Positions 23,456-31,916 of a DNA stretch of 35,590 nt are shown here, piece by piece. The stretch spans positions 1 through 35,590 of the forward strand of contig DVOS01000028.1 of NCBI GenBank assembly GCA_018713435.1, in the 5' to 3' direction. How positions within the stretch are numbered: position 1 is the stretch's first letter; each line of letters starts with the position of its first letter. Under the pieces are notes generated by a model. That model made no database searches. It was not told the DNA's origin and saw nothing but the letters and a program-made list of their open reading frames with translations. The position numbers and the translations under genes are program-made. This DNA is from Candidatus Merdiplasma excrementigallinarum. Lineage in GTDB: Bacteria > Bacillota > Clostridia > Lachnospirales > Lachnospiraceae.

Positions 23456-24433
23456 ATGGAAGAGACAAAAGTAATGGAACCTGCTGCGGAGGACGTCTCC
23501 GAAAAAACGGAAGAGACCGCCGGTCAGCCCCAGGAGACTATGGCGGATTACGCCGAAGAGCTGGAGGCGTCTTTTAAGCAGATCAATGAGGGAGATATTC
23601 TCACCGGCACCGTGATCGGCGTTACAGAGACCGAGATCACCCTGGATTTCGGGTATTACACGGACGGGGTAATCCGCCTGGAAGATGCCAGCGACGATCC
23701 CGCCTTCTCCCTGAAGGACCGGATTGAGGTGGGGCAGACCCTGTCCGCCACTGTGATCCGCCGAGACGACGGAGCGGGACACATCCTGCTTTCCATGAAA
23801 GAGGCTGCCGCCCTTATGGCCTGGGACCGTCTGCGGGAGCTGGAAAAGAGTCAGGAAAACATCACGGTAAAAATCACCGGCGTGACCCGGGGCGGCGCCA
23901 TCGCCTATGTGGAAGGGATCCGGGGCTTTATTCCCGCCTCCAAGCTGTCACTGGGGTATGTGGAGGAGGACGATCTTCCCAACTGGCTGAACAAAACCCT
24001 GGAAGTTCGGGTTATCACCGCCGATGAAGGCGAAAAGCGCCTGGTTATGTCCGCCAGGGACATTCTGCGGGAGGCGGCGGACGCCGAGCGGGCCAGAAAG
24101 ATCTCCAATGTGGAGGTGGGCCTTGTTACCGAGGGCACCGTGGAATCCCTTAAGCCCTACGGCGCTTTCATCGACCTGGGCAACGGCCTTTCCGGCCTGG
24201 TGCATGTTTCCCAGATTTCCCAGCAGCGCATCAAACATCCTGCCGCTGTGCTGAAAGAGGGCCAGAAGGTAAAGGTAAAAGTGATTGCCGTAAAAGACGG
24301 GAAGCTGAGCCTGAGCATGAAAGCGCTGGAAGATGTGGCCGCCAAGGAAATCGAGGAGGAAACCTTTGAGATGCCGGAAACAGAAGCCGCCACCACTTCT
24401 CTGGGCTCTCTGTTTGCGAAACTGAAACTGTAG
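23456..24433 (+). CDS. S1 RNA-binding domain protein (RpsA-like)
   Basis: A 325-residue cytosolic protein with an acidic N-terminal tail and three S1 repeats: about 46-116 (GDILTGTVIGVTETEITLDF), 134-202 and 220-292 (TEGTVESLKPYGAFIDLGNGLSGLVHVSQIS). The third is the most canonical. Such proteins are often labelled ribosomal protein S1, but a true Gram-negative S1 has six repeats; Firmicutes three- or four-repeat proteins may act in translation or RNA turnover. The ATG at 23456 has AGGAG 7 bases upstream; the open frame to 23312 runs back into the transpeptidase gene and is rejected. Followed by a strong terminator. Confidence 0.88.
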   Translation: MEETKVMEPAAEDVSEKTEETAGQPQETMADYAEELEASFKQINEGDILTGTVIGVTETEITLDFGYYTDGVIRLEDASDDPAFSLKDRIEVGQTLSATVIRRDDGAGHILLSMKEAAALMAWDRLRELEKSQENITVKITGVTRGGAIAYVEGIRGFIPASKLSLGYVEEDDLPNWLNKTLEVRVITADEGEKRLVMSARDILREAADAERARKISNVEVGLVTEGTVESLKPYGAFIDLGNGLSGLVHVSQISQQRIKHPAAVLKEGQKVKVKVIAVKDGKLSLSMKALEDVAAKEIEEETFEMPETEAATTSLGSLFAKLKL

Positions 24434-24471
24434 AGGGACGAAACCACAGAGTTTCTCCTGAAAAGAAACAA

Positions 24472-24503
24472 GGGAGGCGCGGTCCGCACGGACCGCGCCT
24501 CTC
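24472..24503. terminator. Bidirectional terminator between convergent S1 and ferredoxin genes
   Basis: AGGCGCGGTCC (24475-24485) pairs with GGACCGCGCCT (24490-24500) around a GCAC loop, extended by a few outer pairs. T-rich sequence follows on both strands (CCTTTTTT at 24513-24520 on plus, TTGTTTCTTTTC on minus), so it can end both transcripts. Confidence 0.85.
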
Positions 24504-24534
24504 CTGTATAAACCTTTTTTCTGCCAAATCCGGA

Positions 24535-24924
24535 TTATTTCTCCTGTACTTCCAGGATCCCCATCGGACATGCCTTGGCGCAGATGCCGCAGGCAATACA
24601 TTTTGTGGTAACCGGTGAGGTGGGAACCTTCACCATAACATGCATGGGACAGACCTCCACGCACTCGCCGCAGCCGTTGCACAGCTTCTTGTTGATCATG
24701 TACACGCCCTTGGCGTTCTGGGTGATAGCGCCCTGCTTACAGGTTCTGGCGCATTTTCCGCACTGGATACAGGTGTTGGGCTTGGGCTCCCCGTCTTTTC
24801 CCTGCACAATCTGAATGCAGGATTTATCCGGGTCAAACTCTTTGTAAAAAGCCATGGAGCAGGCCTCCACACAGGCCAGGCAGGCCATGCAGGCTTTTTT
24901 ATCCGTTACAACCAGTTTTTTCAT
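24535..24924 (-). CDS. Polyferredoxin with four [4Fe-4S] cysteine motifs
   Basis: A 129-residue protein with four CxxCxxCxxxC sets: CMACLACVEAC at 12-22, CIQCGKCARTC, CNGCGECVEVCP and CIACGICAKACP. It resembles the electron-transfer subunits next to hydrogenases, CO dehydrogenase and formate dehydrogenases (HycB/CooF type), and probably carries electrons between soluble oxidoreductases. No partner enzyme is adjacent; it is a one-gene unit with its own promoter and terminator. GGAGG is 8 bases before the ATG. The partner cannot be named from context. Confidence 0.9.
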   Translation of the reverse strand: MKKLVVTDKKACMACLACVEACSMAFYKEFDPDKSCIQIVQGKDGEPKPNTCIQCGKCARTCKQGAITQNAKGVYMINKKLCNGCGECVEVCPMHVMVKVPTSPVTTKCIACGICAKACPMGILEVQEK

Positions 24925-25233
24925 CTTTTTATCCTCCGTTCATCTTAAAATCAGGAATGCCTCCGCATTCTCCCTGCAGGCATATCCACGCCTGACTGAT
25001 GGCTTCATTATAACATTCAGGAAAGTTACCGTCAATGAAGGCATTTCCATCTTTCTGTTTTCTTTTCCATACAAATGATGGATCCTTTACTCAAACCGTC
25101 TTTTCCCCAGTCCTTTTCTGACTTACATTTTACCTGCATTTTATCTTTCTCTTATCGTATTTTTACCTGGCAGCGGTATGATAGCCCTAAAACAACACAC
25201 CTGTTTTCATTCGGCATATAAAGGGGAAAATTT
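24925..25233. other. Divergent intergenic region
   Basis: 309 bases between the ferredoxin gene (minus) and the VWA lipoprotein gene (plus). It holds the ferredoxin promoter at 25007-25035, a T-rich stretch, and for the plus side only a candidate -10 (TATGAT, 25177-25182) without clear -35, followed by AAAGGGG before the ATG at 25234. No other coding frame or RNA gene is seen. Confidence 0.6.
25007..25035 (-). promoter_or_regulatory. Promoter of the polyferredoxin gene
   Basis: On the minus strand TTGACG (25030-25035) and a perfect TATAAT (25007-25012) are 17 bases apart, one of the best promoters in the window. The leader is about 75 bases. Confidence 0.85.
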
Positions 25234-26856
25234 ATGAAAATCAGAAAAAAGATCTTACCGCTGCTTTTGCTGCTTGTCACCGCTCTGCTGGCCGCCTGCG
25301 GCCCAAACAGCCGGCCGGCTGAAACCGGGGAAGCTTCCGCTTCCGGGAAGGACGCTGTCCTGGGCAGCAGCCGTGAGGTTCTGCGCATTGTCTCGGGATC
25401 GGAAAATTCACAGCTGGAACCTCTTCTGCAGGAATTTGCGAATCAGGAACATATACAGATTGAAATGACTTACAAAGGCTCGTTAGACATTATGAGGCTT
25501 CTGGGAGATGAGGAAATCCCCTATGACGCCGTATGGCCTGCCAGCAGCCTGTGGATTTCTACCGGAGATACAAAACATCGGATCAAACATGCAAAGTCCG
25601 TCTCCGTCACCCCGGTAGTCTTTGGCATCCGGCAGAGCCTGGCCGAAGAGCTGGGTTTCACAGACCGGGAGGTTTCCGTTGATGATCTGCTGCAGGCTAT
25701 TCAAAGCGGAAAGCTGCGTTTCTGCATGACCAGCGCCACTCAGTCAAACTCCGGCGCCAGCGCCTATATCGGCTTCCTTTATGCCCTGTCAGGCAATCCG
25801 GAGGTCATTACTTCGGAAGATCTGGCCGATGATCAGCTGCGGACCGATATGCGAAATCTTCTCTCCGGCGTGGATCGTTCTTCCGGCAGTTCCGACTGGC
25901 TGAAAGACATGTTTGTAGCCGGGGACTATAACGCCATGGTCAACTATGAATGTCTGATCATCCAGGCCAATCAGGAGCTGGAAGAACAGGGAAAGGAAAC
26001 CCTGTACGCAGTCTATCCCTACGACGGACTTTCCCTGGCAGATTCCCCCCTGGGATGGGTGGATAACGGGGATGAAAAGCAGGAAGAACTGTTTCTGAAG
26101 CTGCAGGAATATCTTTTGTCAGAGGATATTCAGAATCAGATACAGCGCACGGGACGGCGCACCGGTTATACGGGTATCTCGGAAGAAAACCGGGATGTAT
26201 TTCGAAAAGACTGGGGCCTGCAGCCGGACCGGGTTCTCTCTCCCATCCGTATGCCTGCCGCTGATGTGCTCTTTGAATGTCTGGATCTGTACCAGACCGA
26301 CTTTAAAAAGCCTTCTCTGAACGTGTACTGCCTGGATTATTCCGGCAGCATGAGCGGCGAGGGAAATGAACAGCTGGTAGCCGCCATGGAACAGCTTCTG
26401 ATTCAGGAAAATGCCAGGAAAAATTTTCTGCAGGCCTCCTCTGAGGAAATTAACATCCTGATTCCCTTTAACGACCGGGTGCTGGCTTTCTACACAGCCA
26501 AGGGCAGCGGACAGGAGCTGGAGAAGCTGTACGACACCATAAAACAGCTGAGAACCGGGGGCGGCACCGATATGTACGCCGCGGCGGAGCGGGGTCTGAA
26601 AATGCTGGAGCAGTATGATCTGTCCCAGTACACGCCCGCCATTATCATTCTCTCTGACGGCGTATCCTCCGGTTCTTTTTCAGACTTCGAGGAAGCTTAT
26701 CAGGAACTGGGGCAGGAAGTGCCGATATTCTCCATCATGTTCGGAGATGCGGACGAAACCCAGCTGGAGGAACTGGCTGCCTGCACCAACGCCCGGGTTT
26801 TTGACGGACGGGAAAATCTGACAGAAGCATTTCGAAGTGTAAAGGGGTACAACTGA
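25234..26856 (+). CDS. Lipoprotein with substrate-binding-like and von Willebrand A domains
   Basis: A 540-residue lipoprotein: signal with lipobox LLAAC (Cys 22), so membrane-anchored on the outer face. Residues about 47-330 look like a periplasmic-binding-protein fold of the oxyanion/SBP_bac_11 kind (VLRIVSGSEN, PYDAVWPASSLW, and an SNSG motif at 171-174). Residues about 360-535 are a von Willebrand A domain with an intact MIDAS: DYSGSMS (D368, S370, S372), GGTD (T445) and LSDG (D475). The stop overlaps the next ATG by one base (TGATG). The fusion suggests that ligand sensing is coupled to metal-dependent protein-protein contact. No permease or ATPase gene lies nearby, so ordinary ABC uptake is unlikely. 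Ligand unknown. Confidence 0.85.
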   Translation: MKIRKKILPLLLLLVTALLAACGPNSRPAETGEASASGKDAVLGSSREVLRIVSGSENSQLEPLLQEFANQEHIQIEMTYKGSLDIMRLLGDEEIPYDAVWPASSLWISTGDTKHRIKHAKSVSVTPVVFGIRQSLAEELGFTDREVSVDDLLQAIQSGKLRFCMTSATQSNSGASAYIGFLYALSGNPEVITSEDLADDQLRTDMRNLLSGVDRSSGSSDWLKDMFVAGDYNAMVNYECLIIQANQELEEQGKETLYAVYPYDGLSLADSPLGWVDNGDEKQEELFLKLQEYLLSEDIQNQIQRTGRRTGYTGISEENRDVFRKDWGLQPDRVLSPIRMPAADVLFECLDLYQTDFKKPSLNVYCLDYSGSMSGEGNEQLVAAMEQLLIQENARKNFLQASSEEINILIPFNDRVLAFYTAKGSGQELEKLYDTIKQLRTGGGTDMYAAAERGLKMLEQYDLSQYTPAIIILSDGVSSGSFSDFEEAYQELGQEVPIFSIMFGDADETQLEELAACTNARVFDGRENLTEAFRSVKGYN

Positions 26857-27464
26857 TGAAAGAAAAAATCCGTATGCTTTTTGCCGCCGCTGCGGCGTCC
26901 TGCCTGTTTCTGCTGCTGTTTCTGAAGCTGAAATGGAATCTGATTTTCTGTATCGTTCTGAGCGTGGGCATCTATTTCGGCCTGTATCTCCTGCTGAAGC
27001 CCCGCCGGAAGATGGCGGGCATTGATCTGGAGACCCTGCCGGAAGGAGAAGAAATTGAAGCCCTTATGGGGGAAGCCAGAGCTGATCTGGAACAGATACG
27101 AAAAGCCGCCGCGGCCATTGAAAATGCTTCCTGCCGCTCTCAGGCTGAAAGCCTGTACGGCACGGGAAAAGGTATCCTTGCCTATCTGGAAGAAAATCCG
27201 AAAAAAATCCGGCAGGCCAGGCGCTTTTTTATCTATTATCTGGATACGGCAGCCAGTATTCTGTCCCGCTATGTGGAATTTCAGAAAACCGGGCTGCAAT
27301 CCGAAGAAGTATCCCGGATTCTGAGCAAGTCTGAGGATGCTCTTCCCGTACTGAATGATGCTTTCGAGACTCAGTTTACAAGGCTGATGCAGGGGGAACT
27401 GATGGACGCTGAGGTGGATATTGAGATGCTGAATAACGCTTTGCATATGGAGGGAAAGCCATGA
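26856..27464 (+). CDS. XpaC-like membrane protein
   Basis: A 202-residue protein with two N-terminal membrane helices (about 7-24 and 28-47) and a helical cytoplasmic part (about 60-200). Layout and segments such as IRKAAAAIENASCRSQAESL and FFIYYLDTAASILSRY match the XpaC family (named for 5-bromo-4-chloroindolyl phosphate hydrolysis, a misleading label; no hydrolase motif is seen). XpaC genes usually pair with telA/klaA, a toxic-anion-resistance family; no telA is in this window. It starts inside the stop of the VWA lipoprotein gene and its own stop overlaps the next start (ATGA), so all three are coupled. Confidence 0.7.
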   Translation: MKEKIRMLFAAAAASCLFLLLFLKLKWNLIFCIVLSVGIYFGLYLLLKPRRKMAGIDLETLPEGEEIEALMGEARADLEQIRKAAAAIENASCRSQAESLYGTGKGILAYLEENPKKIRQARRFFIYYLDTAASILSRYVEFQKTGLQSEEVSRILSKSEDALPVLNDAFETQFTRLMQGELMDAEVDIEMLNNALHMEGKP

Positions 27465-28516
27465 AAACAAAATTGACGGGACTGGCCATACTGATTCTGG
27501 TCATCATAGCCGCTGTGGTCTATGTATTTTTTTCCAGGAAAAATCAGACAGCGGAAATCTCCGGCTATCTGGGCGGAGAAAAAATCGGTCTGCTGGAGGA
27601 TGAGGAGGTTCAGGATATTCTGAAGGGCCGGTATCATCTTGTCATAGATTATTCCAAGGCCGGTTCCCTGGATATGATCACCGCCGATTTTACAGACAGG
27701 GATTATCTTTTCCCCTCCAATCAGACAGCCCTGGAGCTGTATGAAGAGATCCACGGAGATCCGGTGCAGAGCCAGATCATTTTCAATACCCCCATCGTCC
27801 TCTACACCCGCAGCGCCGTGGCAAAAGCCCTTGCGGAACAGGGGATTGTCAGAGAGGAACAGGGTATTTACTACGTGGACATGACCGGCCTGACTGAAGA
27901 GATTGAGGCAGGAAGCAGCTGGTCCGATCTGGGTCTGCCCCAGCTCTACGGCCATGTATCCGTGGGCACCACCGATCCCACTAAGTCCAATTCCGGCAAT
28001 ATGTTTGCCGCCCTGCTGGCCAACACGCTCTGCCAGGCTGTGGCGGATGAGCAAAACATCGGGAACATCCTTCCCCGGCTCCAGAACATTTTCCGGAACC
28101 TGGGCTACATGGAAAGTTCCTCCGCAGACCTGTTTGATCAGTTTCTGAAAACCGGTATGGGAGCAAAGCCTCTGATTGCCGGCTATGAAAGCCAGATACT
28201 GGAATTTGCCGCAGAAAACCCGGAAACCTGGGAACAGATCTCCGGCGACATTGTTATGCTCTATCCCACTCCCACTCTGTGGTCCTCCCACGTCTACATC
28301 GCTCTTAACGAGGCAGGAACCGCCGGCATCAACGCTCTGCTGGATGAGGACATTCAGCGGCTGGCCTGGGAGAAACACGGTTTCCGCACCGGGGTCTACG
28401 ATGTTCCCGCCGACACGGAGAGGTTCGGCGTATCCGGCCTGGCTCCGGAAATCACCCAGATTTCCCCCATGCCGGATGCGGCTACCATGGAACGGATTAT
28501 TCAGGCATTGTCCTGA
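27461..28516 (+). CDS. Membrane-anchored substrate-binding-like protein
   Basis: A 351-residue protein with one N-terminal membrane helix (about 6-24) and an extracytoplasmic substrate-binding-like domain. It has an SNSG motif (176-179) in the context GTTDPTKSNSG, parallel to TSATQSNSG in the first gene of the cluster, so the two binding domains appear related. Other segments are FPSNQTALELYEEI (84-97) and YPTPTLWSSHVYI (268-280). It lacks a lipobox, so it is probably held by the uncleaved helix. Its 3' end overlaps the convergent amidase gene by 16 bases. Ligand unknown. Confidence 0.8.
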   Translation: MKTKLTGLAILILVIIAAVVYVFFSRKNQTAEISGYLGGEKIGLLEDEEVQDILKGRYHLVIDYSKAGSLDMITADFTDRDYLFPSNQTALELYEEIHGDPVQSQIIFNTPIVLYTRSAVAKALAEQGIVREEQGIYYVDMTGLTEEIEAGSSWSDLGLPQLYGHVSVGTTDPTKSNSGNMFAALLANTLCQAVADEQNIGNILPRLQNIFRNLGYMESSSADLFDQFLKTGMGAKPLIAGYESQILEFAAENPETWEQISGDIVMLYPTPTLWSSHVYIALNEAGTAGINALLDEDIQRLAWEKHGFRTGVYDVPADTERFGVSGLAPEITQISPMPDAATMERIIQALS

Positions 28517-29286
28517 ACCGGATTTTTCTCCTCCAGATACAAAAGTATCCCGCCGCAAATCGCCCGGGCCGCTGCCTGCTGATACTCCTCCGTCTGAATT
28601 TTGGCCGCCTCCTCCGGGCTGGATAAAAAAGAGCACTCCACCAGGACTGCGGTTCCGGGAGAGTGCTTTAATATATAATATTCATCATTGGCCTTTATCT
28701 GCCGGGGGCTGGCAACCTGAAGCGCCTCGTTCATCTGCTCCTGTATCGCTTCCGCCAGCTTTTTTCCCTCCCGGGAATCCCGGTAATAAAAAACCTGGGG
28801 GCCCTGTACGGAAGGATCCTGATAGCTGTTCTGGTGGATGCTTACCGTCACCAGCGGTTCCAGCTCCTCTATCATCTGACACCGGCGCTTTAAATCCTGG
28901 GCCTTCTTGTTGGCCGCGTCCTCCTCATAAAGCCCTGCGTCTGTCTGCCTGGTCAGCACCGCCTCATACCCCTCTTCTTCCAGCAGCCGCTGCAGCTTCT
29001 GGGCTATCTCCAGATTGATGCCCTTCTCCTCCAGGCCGTCCACGCCGATCATGCCGGGATCACGGCCTCCGTGCCCCGGATCCACCAGGATGATTCCCCG
29101 CGAAGCTGTCTCCTGCGGTTCTTCTGTCCGGGCCGCCTCAGTCCCCCTACCTTTGGTATCCTGCCGGGTCCGGAGCCGGTCTTTTGTAATCCTCAGCCCC
29201 AGGCCCGGCAGCAGATAGGCCAGCGCCAGCAGCAAAATTACCATGCCGATTTTAATCCTGTCATGCAGGCGGTTGTCATCCCTCAT
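28501..29286 (-). CDS. N-acetylmuramoyl-L-alanine amidase (CwlD-like)
   Basis: A 261-residue exported Amidase_3 zinc enzyme, which cuts the bond between muramic acid and the stem peptide. An N-terminal membrane helix (about 12-30) anchors or exports it; the catalytic domain runs from about 64 with zinc ligands H72 (VDPGHGG), E87 and H151 (SIHQNSY), and catalytic E217 (VECSFLS). Size and layout resemble CwlD, which makes muramic-lactam in spore cortex, but a vegetative amidase is equally possible. AGAGG lies 8 bases before the ATG. It follows the TagF-like genes on the same strand and its 3' end overlaps the convergent gene. Confidence 0.9.
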   Translation of the reverse strand: MRDDNRLHDRIKIGMVILLLALAYLLPGLGLRITKDRLRTRQDTKGRGTEAARTEEPQETASRGIILVDPGHGGRDPGMIGVDGLEEKGINLEIAQKLQRLLEEEGYEAVLTRQTDAGLYEEDAANKKAQDLKRRCQMIEELEPLVTVSIHQNSYQDPSVQGPQVFYYRDSREGKKLAEAIQEQMNEALQVASPRQIKANDEYYILKHSPGTAVLVECSFLSSPEEAAKIQTEEYQQAAARAICGGILLYLEEKNPVQDNA

Positions 29287-29354
29287 GTCCGTCCTTTTCC
29301 TCTCAGGCCGGTTTCTCTTTTAATGTATGCCGGCCCGGGGGAAGGCAGAACTCT

Positions 29355-30635
29355 TTACTTTTTTCTTCTCTTTTCCAGAGTCTCCCTGCCAAATGCGGCT
29401 TCCAGGATCCGCTCCGTGGCGTGCCCGTCACAGGCGCTCATGAATTTATTTCTGAAATCAATCACCCGCTGCCTGTCAAACCGTTCCCGGGCGTGAAGAA
29501 TATAATCTGTCATCTCCTCATTGGTCCGGCATATGGGACCGGGGGTCAGCTCCTCATAAGGATAGTAGAAACCTCTCCAGTCAAAATATTCCTCCAGATC
29601 ATAGGCATAAAACAGCATAGGCCGCTCAAAAAGGGAATACTCAAAGATCAGGGATGAGTAGTCGGAAATGCAGAAATCGCTGACGCAGAGCAGATCCTCA
29701 ATGGACATGCTGTTTGTGGCGTCATAGGCAAAGATGCCCTCCAGGTCTTCCGGGATTTCCGGCAGGTTGTGTATAAAGGGATGGTGCTTTGTTACCACCA
29801 CATAACCGTCTCCCAGGTCCCTGTAAAACGTCCGCAGGTCAAAGCCTTCCGGCGCTCTGGCGGAAACCACCCGGCCTCTGAAGGTGGGGGCATACAGAAT
29901 CACCTTTTTCCCCCGGGCCGCCGGGAACTGTTCATACAAATGCTCATAGGCCTTCCGGATCGTATCCTCTCTGAAGAACAGATCCGTCCGGCTGATGCCC
30001 AGAGGCTGAACGATCTCTTCCTGTCCCTGCAGGCTCATGGCTTCCGCGTAAGCCCAGACTATCTCCGGACTGCTTACCGTTACGCAGGAAAGATTCCGGT
30101 AAGTGGGATGCCGCTCCTGCTGCTGCCGGTTCAGGCCGAAAATCAGATCCGCCGTGCTCATGCCGAATTTCTTAAAAGCGCCGCAGGCATGCCACAGCTG
30201 AAACACCTTTGTCTCCGGCCGCTTGTCAATGCAGCTGATGGATTCTGACGCGTCATTCAGGAAAATGCAGCCTGCCGTGGCCGCGTCCTCCAGCATCCGT
30301 TTCCGCCTGGCAATGTTTTCTTCCTTTGAGACAACCGTATTTCCCAGAAAGTGGACATGAATATCAAAATCATAGTGATTTTTCAGTTCGTCATAAATCA
30401 CCTGAAAACTGTTGCTGATTTCTCCGAACCGTTCCTCCACAAACAGGACTTTTCCTTCATCTACCGGCTCGTTTTTACGAGCGTCATATACCGCCGGCAG
30501 CGTTTGAAACAGCAGTTTGTCCTTCGCCTTCCGGTTCCTGTATTTCCTGATTTTTTTCATGGGCGGGATTTTGCAGAATTTCCACCAAAGAGGACGCAGA
30601 GGCGTCTTCTTTAAAAGATCTTTTATCTTGCTCAC
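29355..30635 (-). CDS. CDP-glycerol glycerophosphotransferase family protein (TagF/TagB-like), copy 1
   Basis: A 426-residue cytoplasmic-face transferase. Seen: LWHACGAFKKFG (putative catalytic His), LYAPTFRGRV, TKHHPF (second His) and DYSSLIFEYSLFERP, the signature order of the TagB/TagF family that builds polyol-phosphate (teichoic-acid-like) polymers from CDP-glycerol or CDP-ribitol. The long N-terminal region is basic (LLKKTPLRPLWWKFCK), fitting membrane-surface binding. It starts with GTG at 30635 with AGGAA upstream. It is the longest of three tandem paralogues; exact nucleotide-polyol is unknown. Confidence 0.88.
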   Translation of the reverse strand: MSKIKDLLKKTPLRPLWWKFCKIPPMKKIRKYRNRKAKDKLLFQTLPAVYDARKNEPVDEGKVLFVEERFGEISNSFQVIYDELKNHYDFDIHVHFLGNTVVSKEENIARRKRMLEDAATAGCIFLNDASESISCIDKRPETKVFQLWHACGAFKKFGMSTADLIFGLNRQQQERHPTYRNLSCVTVSSPEIVWAYAEAMSLQGQEEIVQPLGISRTDLFFREDTIRKAYEHLYEQFPAARGKKVILYAPTFRGRVVSARAPEGFDLRTFYRDLGDGYVVVTKHHPFIHNLPEIPEDLEGIFAYDATNSMSIEDLLCVSDFCISDYSSLIFEYSLFERPMLFYAYDLEEYFDWRGFYYPYEELTPGPICRTNEEMTDYILHARERFDRQRVIDFRNKFMSACDGHATERILEAAFGRETLEKRRKK

Positions 30636-30671
30636 TCTTCCGTTCCTTCCTGTCGCCGCCCTCTCCTGCTC

Positions 30672-31856
30672 TCATTTCAGCAGCTGTATGATCCGCTCTG
30701 TGGCATGGCCGTCACAGGCGCTCATAAATTTCCGGCGGAAATCCGACACTCTTTTTTTCTCAAAACTTTCCGGGAGTCCCTGTATACAGCGTATCACCTC
30801 CGCCGTATCAGAAACCACCGGCCCCGGCGCCATCTCCCGGTAGGGATAATAAAAACCTCTCCAGTCAAAATACTCCTCCAGGTCATGGGCCAGAAAAATC
30901 ATGGGACGCTCAAACAGGGAATATTCAAATACCAGGGATGAATAATCGGAAATGCACACATCGCTCACTGCCAGCAGCTCCTCGATAGACAGAAATTCTG
31001 TCACATCCCTGGCAAAGTCCCGGCAGTTCTCCGGCACTTTGGGGCGCTGCTTTACAAAAGGATGGTGTTTGCACAGCAATACATATTCCGGCGCCAGCGC
31101 CTGACGCAGCGCGGAAAAATCCAGAACCTGCGGCGATACCGCGTCCGCTACCCGTCCCCGGAAGGTGGGGGCATACAGAAGCACCTTTTTCCCCTTCGCT
31201 TCCGGAACTTGTTCATACAGCTTTCTGCGGGCGCCGTCTAAAAATTCCTGTCGGTAAAATAGATCCGTCCGGCTGATGCCCACAGGCAGAATCTTCTCCC
31301 GCTCCCGCTCCATATGAAAGGCTTCCGCGTAAGCCCACACTACTTCCGGGCTGCTCACCGTCACGATGGAAAAATTCCGATGAAGGGGAAAACGCTCCAG
31401 ATCTTTTCTGTCCGCCCCGAACTTTTTATCCGTCACGCTGTACCCGAACTTCTTAAAAGCGCCGCAGGCATGCCAGGTCTGAATCACCTTTGTCTGGGGC
31501 CGCAGAGGCAGAGAGCTGAAAAAATAAGAGGAATCGCTGATAAAAACCACCGCTGCGTCCGCCAGAACCGGTATGGCCTGCAGGCACAGCCGCCTCACCT
31601 TTTTCCTCTTCTCCATTCCTTCCCGGACACAGCAAAGAGTCAGTTCCCAGTCTCCCTGCCGCTCCAGTTCTTGCCACAGCAGGCGGAAATTATCGGACAG
31701 CTCCGATTCCCTGACCTCCAGAAATACCGCTTTCTTTTTTTGCAGCGGCTGTCGCCGGATACAGCGGCGGTATCTGGCCGGATACAGCCATTTTAAAGTC
31801 CAGGTTTTATAAAGATTTCTTGCCGCCCTGCGGGCAGCACGAAGAAATATTCCCAT
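30672..31856 (-). CDS. CDP-glycerol glycerophosphotransferase family protein (TagF/TagB-like), copy 2
   Basis: A 394-residue paralogue of the neighbouring gene, with TWHACGAFKKFGYS, LYAPTFRGRV, CKHHPF and DYSSLVFEYSLFERP. The closing segments FRRKFMSACDGHATERI and YFDWRGFYYPY are nearly the same as in copy 1, so these two are the closest pair. The N-terminus is again basic. AAGGA lies 6 bases before the ATG; 36 bases separate it from copy 1. Confidence 0.88.
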   Translation of the reverse strand: MGIFLRAARRAARNLYKTWTLKWLYPARYRRCIRRQPLQKKKAVFLEVRESELSDNFRLLWQELERQGDWELTLCCVREGMEKRKKVRRLCLQAIPVLADAAVVFISDSSYFFSSLPLRPQTKVIQTWHACGAFKKFGYSVTDKKFGADRKDLERFPLHRNFSIVTVSSPEVVWAYAEAFHMEREREKILPVGISRTDLFYRQEFLDGARRKLYEQVPEAKGKKVLLYAPTFRGRVADAVSPQVLDFSALRQALAPEYVLLCKHHPFVKQRPKVPENCRDFARDVTEFLSIEELLAVSDVCISDYSSLVFEYSLFERPMIFLAHDLEEYFDWRGFYYPYREMAPGPVVSDTAEVIRCIQGLPESFEKKRVSDFRRKFMSACDGHATERIIQLLK

Positions 31857-31916
31857 TTTGCATCCTTTTCTGTTCCTGTTGGTCTATCTTAATACACAAA
31901 TGTGATCGAAAAAAGG

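Noticed and set aside
27371-28636. 421-residue minus-strand frame opposite the third cluster gene
   Set aside because: Gly/Phe/His-rich antisense composition, no ribosome site, and overlaps two real genes.
29287-29354. Terminator between the first TagF-like gene and the amidase gene
   Set aside because: Only a 6-bp GGCCGG/CCGGCC stem with an 18-base loop and no U-run, so read-through is more likely.
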